64,000 bases of DNA from Boudabousia marimammalium. Lineage in GTDB: Bacteria; Actinomycetota; Actinomycetes; Actinomycetales; Actinomycetaceae. Positions within the stretch are counted from its first letter, which is position 1; every line of letters begins with the position of its first letter. Location: positions 1 through 64,000 of the forward strand of contig NZ_MPDM01000002.1 of assembly GCF_001936115.1 (NCBI RefSeq), given 5' to 3'. The translations under genes and the position numbers were made by a program. This document shows, in pieces, positions 1 to 7,332 of the stretch. Under the pieces are notes generated by a model that worked only from the letters and a program-made list of their open reading frames with translations, ran no database searches and had not been told where the DNA came from.

Positions 1-182
1 CCACCGCGATCATCACGATTAAAGCCACGGCCACCACGACCACCATCACGGCTACCGCCCCGGTCATCACGGCTATAGCCGCGTCCACCGCGATCGCCAT
101 CATTGTTCCATCTGCGTTCACCGCGAGAATTTCCTCGCGAATTATGGTTTCTATTGTTATCTGATTGACGATCGTCGTTCAC
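1..182 (-). CDS. Arg/Gly-rich (RGG-type) N-terminus of an unidentified protein, partial
   Basis: This is the first 60 codons of a gene that runs off the left edge. It begins with GTG at 182, six bases after a GAGGA ribosome site. The visible peptide starts VNDDRQSDNNRNHNSRG (V read as Met) and becomes a low-complexity stretch of RGG, RDD and SRD units, which predicts a disordered, positively charged, RNA-binding-like segment. In actinobacteria such tails are found on pseudouridine synthases, rRNA methyltransferases and DEAD-box helicases; nothing catalytic is visible here, so the product cannot be named. The reading frame was translated by hand from the reverse strand and stays open to the edge. 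Confidence 0.6.
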   Translation of the reverse strand, partial: MNDDRQSDNNRNHNSRGNSRGERRWNNDGDRGGRGYSRDDRGGSRDGGRGGRGFNRDDRG

Positions 183-258
183 GTGAGTCCTCACAAACTT
201 TACTTCTGCTATCTATAAGTCATATTACGGCAATGCGGCCGTCACAGTGTGCACAGGA

Positions 259-933
259 TTAGGGATTTTCCCCACGTGGCGTACGCCATGAAGTAGCGCG
301 CTGTCCTGCTACCCACGCCGCGACCTGCGTGCGGCGCTGCAAACCCATCTTGGCTAGAAGTGAAGTGATATGGTTCTTCACAGTCTTCTCTGCAACTCCC
401 AGTCGGTCACCAATCTCACGGTTCGACAGACCGTCCCCGATTAGCATCAAAACACGACGCTCAGACGGTGTCAATGAAGCCGTCGGGTCATCACTATCGG
501 CTTTACGCGCCGTAATAGTCCGATCATCTAGAAGGACCTGACCACTCGCAACCTGTCGAACAACGTCGGCAATTTCATTACCCCTCACGTTCTTCAAAAC
601 AAAAGCACGAGCTCCTACCTTAAGGCTCTCCGCCACGGCGGTATCATCATCAAAGCTGGTCAGCACAACGGGAAGAGCATCGCATCCCGATTCCTTCAAA
701 GAACGCAAAATATCAATGCCAGTGCCATCAGGAAGCTGTAAATCAACCAAGATTACTTCTGGTTTAACAAGCTGTGCCCGCAACACCGCATCATTCACAG
801 TGCCGGCTTCAGCAACCACTTTCAAATCGTCAGCGCGCTCAATAATTTCCGCGATTCCGCGTCTCACAATCTCATGATCGTCAACAATCATAACTGTGAT
901 AGGAGTGTCTGTATGGGGAGTAGTATTATTCAC
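259..933 (-). CDS. NarL/FixJ-type two-component response regulator
   Basis: A 224-residue DNA-binding response regulator. The receiver domain spans about residues 12-130: acidic pair Asp18-Asp19 (MIVDDHE), phosphoacceptor Asp64 in VILVDLQLPDG, Thr93 in VVLTSF and Lys115 in FVLKN. A LuxR-type helix-turn-helix follows at about 150-210 (LTPSERRVLMLIGDGLSNRE, then VAEKTVKNHI). All residues for phosphorelay are present, so it should be activated by a histidine kinase, but none is adjacent; the partner must lie elsewhere. The GTG start at 933 directly abuts an AGGAGG motif, which is too close for normal Shine-Dalgarno use, so either the start or the mode of initiation is uncertain. The signal and regulon are not inferable. 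Confidence 0.9.
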   Translation of the reverse strand: MNNTTPHTDTPITVMIVDDHEIVRRGIAEIIERADDLKVVAEAGTVNDAVLRAQLVKPEVILVDLQLPDGTGIDILRSLKESGCDALPVVLTSFDDDTAVAESLKVGARAFVLKNVRGNEIADVVRQVASGQVLLDDRTITARKADSDDPTASLTPSERRVLMLIGDGLSNREIGDRLGVAEKTVKNHITSLLAKMGLQRRTQVAAWVAGQRATSWRTPRGENP

Positions 934-972
934 CCTCCTATAATAGCGTTAAGCCACGGAATAAGCGAAAAT

Positions 973-1884
973 TTAGACTCCGCGGGGTGGCTTCTGGCAG
1001 TGTCGGCAAAAATGATGCGACCTGCCTGCGCTCATGAGGCTTTCAATCTTTCTCCCACACTTTCGGCACTCTGCCCCTTTGCGTCCATAGACCAATAGGT
1101 GCTCGCCAAAATCGCCAAATTTTCCGTTCACATCAACATACAGAGCATCAAAGGAAGTGCCTCCATGGGCTAGTGACAGATTCATGATCTCCCGGCCCTG
1201 CTCTAGGATTTCAACCACCTGAGCGAGTTTTAAGGAACTTGCCCGGCGCAGACCATGAATGCGGGTCCGAGCCAACGCCTCATCAGCGTAAATATTGCCA
1301 AATCCGGAAACTATCTGCTGGTTTAGCAGAACTGATTTAATCGTGGACTTAGATCTACGAATCAGCTGAGCAGCCTTCCGCAAATCTAACTCGGGATGAA
1401 ATAAATCAACCCCGATGTGAGCAGCAGCCGCAGGGATACGTAAAGGAGGTGCACCATCTTTCAATGTCGGGGCAAACAACTCGATAATCGGGCTGGTATG
1501 CGTAGCGCCGAACATACGTTGATCGATGAAACGTACACCGTGATTGGGTGCTTCCGTGGTTTGGGTGCCCTCCGTGAAAGTCAGTCTGACTCTTTCGTGT
1601 TTGAGTGCCGCTGAGTCCACTTCTTCGAGTGGTCGCAGCTGCCCAGACATGCCGAGGTGGATAACAATTGTTTGGTCTTTTCGCGACTGCAGCCAAAGGA
1701 ACTTTCCATGCCGGGCAACCTGGGTAATCTCGAAAGCCCGCGTAGCTTCAAGAAAAGCGGGGACTCCCCCATTTTGGTGACGAAGCATGCGCGGTGCATA
1801 GACAGCAGCCTCCTGGATCTGCTGACCCAAAGCTAAGGTTTCTAGCCCACGCCGGACCGTCTCAACCTCAGGTAGCTCAGGCAT
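973..1884 (-). CDS. mutM: formamidopyrimidine-DNA glycosylase (Fpg/MutM)
   Basis: Base-excision repair enzyme that removes 8-oxoguanine and ring-opened purines and then cleaves the abasic site. I start it at ATG 1884 because the mature enzyme needs Pro as residue 2 (MPELPEVETVR); a further upstream start would bury the catalytic proline. Visible are Pro2 (Schiff-base nucleophile), Glu3, Lys61 in ARHGKFL, and the C-terminal zinc finger CRKCG...FCRHC at about 275-297. The length of 303 residues is normal. Its first codons overlap the end of rnc by 8 bases, so the two are translationally coupled, as in many actinobacteria. Confidence 0.96.
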   Translation of the reverse strand: MPELPEVETVRRGLETLALGQQIQEAAVYAPRMLRHQNGGVPAFLEATRAFEITQVARHGKFLWLQSRKDQTIVIHLGMSGQLRPLEEVDSAALKHERVRLTFTEGTQTTEAPNHGVRFIDQRMFGATHTSPIIELFAPTLKDGAPPLRIPAAAAHIGVDLFHPELDLRKAAQLIRRSKSTIKSVLLNQQIVSGFGNIYADEALARTRIHGLRRASSLKLAQVVEILEQGREIMNLSLAHGGTSFDALYVDVNGKFGDFGEHLLVYGRKGAECRKCGRKIESLMSAGRSHHFCRHCQKPPRGV

Positions 1885-2647
1885 GCGGGAAGGTCTCCCC
1901 AAAAACTCCTGAGCCTGTCAAGACAGGAGCATCAGAAACTTGATACTTTTCACGAATCACCTTTACTGCCACCTCTGCAGCAGCGCGCTCTGCGTGACGT
2001 TTGGAAGTGCCCTGCCCCTTCCCGACCTCTATATCATCGACCAGGATGCGAGCCTCAAATACGCGCGCATGGTCAGGGCCAGAACCTGCCACCTCATAGA
2101 CTGGGCTACCCAGTTTCAAATCGGCGGTCAGCTCTTGCAAAGTGGTCTTCCAGTCGACTGAAGCACCACGTTCAATCGCGTGATCAAGTAAATCACCTAA
2201 ATGGTGGGTAACAATCTTGCGGGTAACTTCCAGGCCGTGGCACAGATAGGTAGCACCAATCAACGCCTCCACCGTATCCGAAAGGATTGAAGCCTTCTTG
2301 GCCCCGCCAGTCTTCTTTTCGCCTCTCCCCAGCAGGATAAAGCTACCCAGTTGTAGGTTCTTGGCCACAATCGCTAGGGCCGCTTGAGAGACAGAGGCAG
2401 CCCGCATTTTGGACAGATGTGATTCGGGACGATCTGGATAGGTACGAAAGAGATACTCTGTCACGATGATCGAGAGCACCGAGTCGCCTAAAAACTCCAG
2501 CCGCTCATTATGCGGCAAGCCATCATTCTCGTAGGCAAAAGAGCGGTGCGTCAAAGCCATCACCAACAGTTCAGGATCAATCTCTATTCCCCAAGCATCC
2601 TCGAGTTTAGTTACCTGAGAAACGGACAGCAACTGCGGCACAGTCAT
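1877..2647 (-). CDS. rnc: ribonuclease III
   Basis: Double-strand-specific endoribonuclease acting in rRNA maturation and mRNA turnover. The catalytic domain carries the family signature HNERLEFLGDSVLS with Glu51 and Asp55 (metal ligands) and a second acidic cluster in ILSDTVEALIGA near residue 125. The double-stranded RNA-binding domain covers roughly residues 168-238, ending GKGQGTSKRHAERAAAEVAV. The 256 residues are within the usual size range. The start lies one base after the yceD stop and the end overlaps mutM, giving a compact yceD-rnc-mutM transcript. Confidence 0.96.
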   Translation of the reverse strand: MTVPQLLSVSQVTKLEDAWGIEIDPELLVMALTHRSFAYENDGLPHNERLEFLGDSVLSIIVTEYLFRTYPDRPESHLSKMRAASVSQAALAIVAKNLQLGSFILLGRGEKKTGGAKKASILSDTVEALIGATYLCHGLEVTRKIVTHHLGDLLDHAIERGASVDWKTTLQELTADLKLGSPVYEVAGSGPDHARVFEARILVDDIEVGKGQGTSKRHAERAAAEVAVKVIREKYQVSDAPVLTGSGVFGETFPHA

Positions 2648-2648
2648 C

Positions 2649-3203
2649 CTACTTGTTCATCTCCTCAGATGAATCCAACTTCTCCGCAAAAACAGCTAAA
2701 GCTGACCAACGCGGATCAATCTCTTCATGAGCATGATCTTCGGGAAGTTTCGCCCAAGGTTCACCGCATACGTCACACAGTCCTTCGCAGTCTGGTGAGC
2801 AGAGCGGCAAAGTAGGCAAACCCAAGATTAGCTCATCACGAACGAAAGGTTCCAAATCAATGGAGTCGTTTTCAATCAGATAGAACTCTTCATCTTCCTC
2901 AGCTTCAGTAACGACTGGAGAATCAGGATAGAAAAACACGTCCTGCGCATTAAGTGGGGTGCTTCCTCGCACTTCCTCGGCGCAACGCGAGCACAAAGCA
3001 GTCCACCCCAGCTCACCCGCAACAGAAACCAACACTCCATCAGTCAAAGACTGAAGCTCCACGCGAATCGGGAAATCCTGATCTAGCCACTGAGCGACTT
3101 CAGTAGACCACTCAGCAATCGGGCGAATCTGCAAAGAATGCTCCTGCAGGGAACCAATCTCACGCCCCAGAGACTGCAACGATAAAACGAAAGTATCAGA
3201 CAT
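2649..3203 (-). CDS. yceD: YceD/DUF177 family protein
   Basis: A 184-residue member of the DUF177 family, whose bacterial and plant members are tied to 23S rRNA and ribosome assembly. Two cysteine clusters, CSRCAEEV near residue 90 and CSPDCEGLCDVCG near residue 150, look like zinc-site remnants typical of the family; between them is an acidic segment. I place the start at ATG 3203 (MSDTFVLSLQSLGREIGS), where family alignments normally begin and where a GGAGG lies 11 bases upstream, rather than at the longer open frame reaching 3260. Many genomes have rpmF right after this gene; here rnc follows directly. Confidence 0.87.
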   Translation of the reverse strand: MSDTFVLSLQSLGREIGSLQEHSLQIRPIAEWSTEVAQWLDQDFPIRVELQSLTDGVLVSVAGELGWTALCSRCAEEVRGSTPLNAQDVFFYPDSPVVTEAEEDEEFYLIENDSIDLEPFVRDELILGLPTLPLCSPDCEGLCDVCGEPWAKLPEDHAHEEIDPRWSALAVFAEKLDSSEEMNK

Positions 3204-3305
3204 AGCTTTCCGGACCTCCACGGTTGAGAAATAGGTTTTCAGACCATCAGCGTACCGCACTGTCGGCAGCTAGGCCGCAGCCAAGCACCAAAGCAGAGGC
3301 GCAAA

Positions 3306-3319
3306 GTAAGCAAGCTTAC
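3306..3319 (-). terminator. small perfect hairpin at the end of the coiled-coil gene
   Basis: The 14-base palindrome GTAAGC-AA-GCTTAC overlaps the stop codon of the coiled-coil gene and is followed on the minus strand by TTTG. It could be a weak attenuator between this gene and yceD, but it is short, and the U run is minimal. Confidence 0.3.
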
Positions 3320-4002
3320 TCAGAAAACTCCGCTTCAGGCTCATAACCAGAACGGTCAGCCATGCGCTGTTCAATCCGGTCGCGTCCGCCCTCAGCAACC
3401 CGGGCAACATCCAAAGCGGCCTGCATCAGATCGTTCATCTTCTCAAAAACGTATTCATTGGCGTTAGTCATCAAACGATCCGCTTCAGTTTCTGCCGCCC
3501 GAGTCACCTGCTGACCACGTTCAGTGGCAACCTGCAAGACCTCCTCCGCGGAAATCAGACGCTCAGCTTGAGCCTGCGCGTCAGCAATAATCTGCTCCGC
3601 ACGGGTATTAGATTCGTTAATCGTCAAATCAGCCTGATTGGTGGCATTCGCCTGAATAGTTTTCGCTTCCTCATTCGCCTCAGCAAGGATTGTTTCAGCA
3701 CGCACACCAGCATCACGCAAACGCGCATCAGCTTCCTGAGTGGCGCGTTCCAGCACTAGGTCAGCACGGTTAACAATATCGTCGGCGTTCAAAACATCAC
3801 GCGGCAAGGCTTCACGAATCTGCTCCAACAAATCCAAAACCTGAGCTTTGTTGATTAGAACCGAAGCAGACATGGGCAGAGCACGTGCCTCAGTCACCAA
3901 GTCATGCACGTAATCAATCAGCGCCAGCGCAGTTGATTCATCATTCGCAACCGCACCAGTTTCTGCCGTTTCAGTCTCGTAAGACTCCTCGTACTCGCTC
4001 AT
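3316..4002 (-). CDS. coiled-coil protein with hendecad repeats (Rv2927c-like)
   Basis: A 228-residue protein with no enzymatic motif. After an acidic N-terminus and a short conserved helix (residues about 25-60, MSASVLINKAQVLDLLEQIR), the middle is a long heptad/hendecad coiled coil with repeats of 11 residues such as AGVRAETILAE, ANEEAKTIQAN, ATNQADLTINE and SNTRAEQIIAD (about 97-150). The C-terminus is acidic. Gene order (directly upstream of yceD, rnc and mutM, downstream of coaD) matches the mycobacterial Rv2927c position, a conserved DivIVA/ATP-synthase-B-like hypothetical. A GGGGG ribosome site precedes ATG 4002. The role is unknown; cytoskeletal or scaffold function is only an inference from the coiled coil. 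Confidence 0.82.
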   Translation of the reverse strand: MSEYEESYETETAETGAVANDESTALALIDYVHDLVTEARALPMSASVLINKAQVLDLLEQIREALPRDVLNADDIVNRADLVLERATQEADARLRDAGVRAETILAEANEEAKTIQANATNQADLTINESNTRAEQIIADAQAQAERLISAEEVLQVATERGQQVTRAAETEADRLMTNANEYVFEKMNDLMQAALDVARVAEGGRDRIEQRMADRSGYEPEAEFSE

Positions 4003-4011
4003 GCTTACCCC

Positions 4012-4488
4012 CTACTGCTGGTTCAACTTCATTGCGAGCGCTTGCGCGACCCGCTCGGTGGTGAACTCGGATAAATCCACCCCGTAGTGCCCCAATTCTT
4101 TCACGATTGACGAGGAAATATGGGAAAGACTCGGCGTTGCGGGCAAATAGAAAGTCTCAAAACCAGAAATCTCCCGATTAACAGTGGACTGGATAGCCTC
4201 ATGCTGAAAATCAGACGGTCCACGCACGCCCTTCACAATGACCGGATTGAACGACTTATAGCGCTCCACCATCAAGCCCTCCACAATATCCACCCGCACA
4301 TTCGACAGATGACTGACCGCATCTCGGGCCAGTTCAGCGCGTTCTTCAGCGGTAAACAAGTAGCATTTTTCCGCATTATTAGCGATCGCCAAAATCACGG
4401 TGTCCGCCAATGAGGCACAACGGGCAATCACATCGACGTGGCCAAAAGTAATTGGATCATAGCTACCGGGGCAAACAAAAACTGTCAT
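4012..4488 (-). CDS. coaD: phosphopantetheine adenylyltransferase
   Basis: Transfers AMP from ATP to 4'-phosphopantetheine, the penultimate step of coenzyme A synthesis. The nucleotidyltransferase fold is marked by the N-terminal CPGSYDPITFGHVDVIARC, whose TFGH is the (T/H)xGH ATP motif, and by VKGVRGPSDFQHE at about 85-97 with the conserved Arg. Later SLSHISSSIVKEL contains the second ATP-binding SSxVKE-type motif. At 158 residues it has the standard length. It follows rsmD by 13 bases, the classic rsmD-coaD pairing. Confidence 0.96.
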   Translation of the reverse strand: MTVFVCPGSYDPITFGHVDVIARCASLADTVILAIANNAEKCYLFTAEERAELARDAVSHLSNVRVDIVEGLMVERYKSFNPVIVKGVRGPSDFQHEAIQSTVNREISGFETFYLPATPSLSHISSSIVKELGHYGVDLSEFTTERVAQALAMKLNQQ

Positions 4489-4501
4489 GTTGAGATTCTA
4501 C

Positions 4502-5077
4502 CTATTCTTGTATTGCCGAGGGAAGCTCGGCAGCTAATTCCAGATACCACACTGTGGTTTCACCGTACTTTTTCTGATCCAAAACCGAGAGCGCCGCCGG
4601 CCAGCTAGGTTCACCGCCGCGCGATGACCGCTCCAACACCAGGACCCCGTGTGGCTCCAGCCAGCCAGCAGCTACCTGAGCGGCAATCGATTCAACCTCT
4701 TGAGCAGCCATATCGTAGGGCGGATCAAAGAAAACCACATCACAGCTGTGTGGGCTGCCGGCGAGAAAAGAGGCAGCTGACAGGACATGAACGCGCGCGC
4801 CCGCATAACCTAAAGCTTGCACATTTTGCTGGCAGACGCGGGCCGCCTTATGTGATATTTCAACCAAATCCACCTTCCTGGCCCCGCGACTGGCAGCCTC
4901 AAGGCCGAGGGCGCCAGAGCCGGCACACAGGTCTACAACCCTAGAATCGTTCAGCAGATTCCAGTGCTCAAGACGGCTGAAGATTGCTTCCCTCACTCGT
5001 GAAGAAGTCGGCCTAGTCCCCTGCTGGGGAATTTTCAGTTCCCGACCCTTGTATTGTCCAGCAATAATTCGTGTCAT
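4502..5077 (-). CDS. rsmD: 16S rRNA (guanine966-N2)-methyltransferase RsmD
   Basis: SAM-dependent methyltransferase acting on G966 of 16S rRNA in the small subunit. Diagnostic pieces are the N-terminus MTRIIAGQYKGRELKIP, the TRPTSSRVREAIFSRL substrate loop at about 22-37, the SAM motif VVDLCAGSGALGLEA, and the N6/N2 catalytic VFFDPPYD near residue 118. The 191 residues are normal. It sits between recG and coaD in the same direction. Confidence 0.95.
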   Translation of the reverse strand: MTRIIAGQYKGRELKIPQQGTRPTSSRVREAIFSRLEHWNLLNDSRVVDLCAGSGALGLEAASRGARKVDLVEISHKAARVCQQNVQALGYAGARVHVLSAASFLAGSPHSCDVVFFDPPYDMAAQEVESIAAQVAAGWLEPHGVLVLERSSRGGEPSWPAALSVLDQKKYGETTVWYLELAAELPSAIQE

Positions 5078-5110
5078 GGTTTTAGCCTAACCTCTCAACG
5101 GCATGCGCGC

Positions 5111-7330
5111 CTATGCACGCAGCAGGTTAGCCTGTTCTGCTTCGTTTAAGCGTAGCTCAATAGCCGCTTTGAGCTGAGGATGTTCTTCCAACTTCGGGTC
5201 AGCTTCTACTAGCTGGGTGGCAATCTTTCTGGCCTGCCGGATTAGCTCCCCGTGGTGGCGAACTTTCAAGAATTTCAGACCCGAATGGTAGCCGGCTTGA
5301 TTATGCCCTAACACGTCACCTTCGGCCCTGAGTTCTAGGTCTTTTTCTGCGAGGATGAATCCGTCTGTGGTTTCAGCGAAGGCTGAGAGTCGTTGCGCTG
5401 AGATGGGTGATTCGGTGGCGCGCATGACGGCCATACAGATGCCTGCACGGTTGCCGCGCCCAATCCGCCCGCGTAGCTGATGGAGTTGGGAGAGCCCGAA
5501 TTGTTGCGCATCCAAGATGATCATCATGGTGGCTTGGGGGTCATCAACACCTACTTCAATCACGGTGGTCGATACCATGATGGGGGTTTTCCCGTTTTGG
5601 AAGTCAGCCATTGCTTCGTCTTTTTCGGTGGCGCTCATGCGCCCGTGAAGACTGCCGATTTTATAGCCAGATAGTATGGGCAACTGTGTCAGTTTTGCCA
5701 AAGTCGCTTCCACTGAAGCGAGGCTTTCCGCCGCACCCTCGTAGGTTTCCCCGTCTTCTACGGTGTCCGCATCGATTCGCGGGCAGACCACGTAGACGTG
5801 TCCGCCGCCTTTGATTTCCTCTGCTGCTCTTTCCCAAACTCGGCCCATCCAGCGTTGGTTTTCGGCGGGGACGAGGAAGGTGGAAACTTCGGCGCGCCCC
5901 GCTGGGCGGCTCTCGAGGACTTCTACATCCAAGTCACCGAAAACCGTCATGGCCACGGTGCGCGGAATCGGGGTGGCGGTCATCACCAACACGTGCGGGG
6001 TGAGTTCGCCGCGTTCGCGGAGGGTGTCACGTTGGGCGACACCGAAACGATGTTGTTCATCCACGACCACGAGGCCGAGGGATGGTATCTGCACATTCTC
6101 TGACAGGAGGGCATGGGTACCCACCACGATCAGAGGTTCCCCCGAGGCTAGCCGGGCAAGGACTCTACGTTTTTCTGCAGCGTTTGCCGATCCGGTCAGT
6201 AGTTCCACGCTGGTGGAGGGACCATCTTGAGCTAAAAGTGTCCCACCGTTTGCAAGACGGCCGAGAAGACTCCTCAGTGTGCGGGCATGCTGAGCCGCTA
6301 AAACTTCCGTGGGGGCGAGTAGCGCCGCCTGATAGTTTGCATCTACCGCCCGGCACATGGCCAGTAGCGCGACGATAGTCTTTCCAGAGCCCACATCACC
6401 TTGGAGCAGGGTCTGCATGGGGTGATCTTTTCCTATGGTAGCGTCCAGTTGCTTCAAAACCGTGCTCTGCGCGGAAGTGAGTTCCCAGGGAAGCTGGCCG
6501 CGCAACGCATCGTGGACTCCCCCAGTTTTCGGGGAAAGTACCGGGGCGGGACGCGAATTTGCGCCCACCCGGGCGAGGGCGAGCGCGCTTTGCGTGATGA
6601 GGGCTTCATCCCAAGCGAGTCGGCGTTTCGCTGCCAGCCACGTATTCTCGCTGGCGGGATGGTGGAGGTCGCGGAGTGCCTCCAGGGTGGTGCTGAGGTC
6701 GTGGGATTTGCGATCTTTGTCGGGGAAAACTTCCGGTATTTCACCTGGTTTCAAGGTTTCGAGGATGGTGTCGACGGCTCTGGCAATCGCCCATGAGGGG
6801 AGCCCCGCTACCGCCGGATAGATTGGCACCGGTTTCGCAGCCCGGCTGGCCACTTCTGCTTCACTGAGTTCGCTGGCATCGTCATAGGTGGGATGAGTAA
6901 GCTGCCATTGCCCACGGTATTGACTAATTTTCCCAGCGAACATGAGTCTTTGACCGGGAACCAGGTTCTTTCGATGATAGGTCAGGGCACCAGAGTGCTT
7001 CGCAAAAAAGGTAGCACTCAAACTACCACTATCGGTTTGGAGCGTCACTGTCAGCATGGCGCCGCGCCGAGCTTTCATAGTGCGTACTTGCGCATCTATA
7101 ACGTCTGCGATGAAGGTGATTTGGTCTCCCTCGTTCAGCTCACCTAGATCGGTAAGCTGGTCCCATACTTGGAGTCTCCGAGGGGCCAAGTAAAGCAGGT
7201 CTAAAGCCGATTCGACGCCCAATTTAGCCAGTTTCTTGGCAGTTGCTGGACCTACCCGACGCGCCACTGGGGCGAGCAAGCTGGTGCCAGCTTCGGGATT
7301 GATGAGTTCTCCGACTTGTGCGTTAGTCAT
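5111..7330 (-). CDS. recG: ATP-dependent DNA helicase RecG
   Basis: Superfamily 2 helicase that reverses stalled replication forks and migrates Holliday-like junctions. The order is an N-terminal wedge/OB domain (about 50-160), then helicase motifs: Walker A LLQGDVGSGKT, DEQHRFG box (Walker B variant characteristic of RecG), TATPIPRT, and the C-terminal STTVIEVGVDDPQA and QLHQLRGRIGRGN. I prefer ATG 7330, two bases after the stop of the DAK2-like gene, giving 739 residues; an in-frame TTG at 7339 would overlap that stop. No unusual deletion is visible. Confidence 0.96.
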   Translation of the reverse strand: MTNAQVGELINPEAGTSLLAPVARRVGPATAKKLAKLGVESALDLLYLAPRRLQVWDQLTDLGELNEGDQITFIADVIDAQVRTMKARRGAMLTVTLQTDSGSLSATFFAKHSGALTYHRKNLVPGQRLMFAGKISQYRGQWQLTHPTYDDASELSEAEVASRAAKPVPIYPAVAGLPSWAIARAVDTILETLKPGEIPEVFPDKDRKSHDLSTTLEALRDLHHPASENTWLAAKRRLAWDEALITQSALALARVGANSRPAPVLSPKTGGVHDALRGQLPWELTSAQSTVLKQLDATIGKDHPMQTLLQGDVGSGKTIVALLAMCRAVDANYQAALLAPTEVLAAQHARTLRSLLGRLANGGTLLAQDGPSTSVELLTGSANAAEKRRVLARLASGEPLIVVGTHALLSENVQIPSLGLVVVDEQHRFGVAQRDTLRERGELTPHVLVMTATPIPRTVAMTVFGDLDVEVLESRPAGRAEVSTFLVPAENQRWMGRVWERAAEEIKGGGHVYVVCPRIDADTVEDGETYEGAAESLASVEATLAKLTQLPILSGYKIGSLHGRMSATEKDEAMADFQNGKTPIMVSTTVIEVGVDDPQATMMIILDAQQFGLSQLHQLRGRIGRGNRAGICMAVMRATESPISAQRLSAFAETTDGFILAEKDLELRAEGDVLGHNQAGYHSGLKFLKVRHHGELIRQARKIATQLVEADPKLEEHPQLKAAIELRLNEAEQANLLRA

Positions 7331-7332
7331 AG

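Noticed and set aside
2645-2655. Missing rpmF between yceD and rnc as a deletion
   Set aside because: The yceD-rnc junction is clean, and some actinobacteria such as mycobacteria keep rpmF elsewhere.
5798-6230. Open frames on the plus strand inside recG
   Set aside because: They lie opposite conserved helicase motifs and are composition-driven shadows without ribosome sites.
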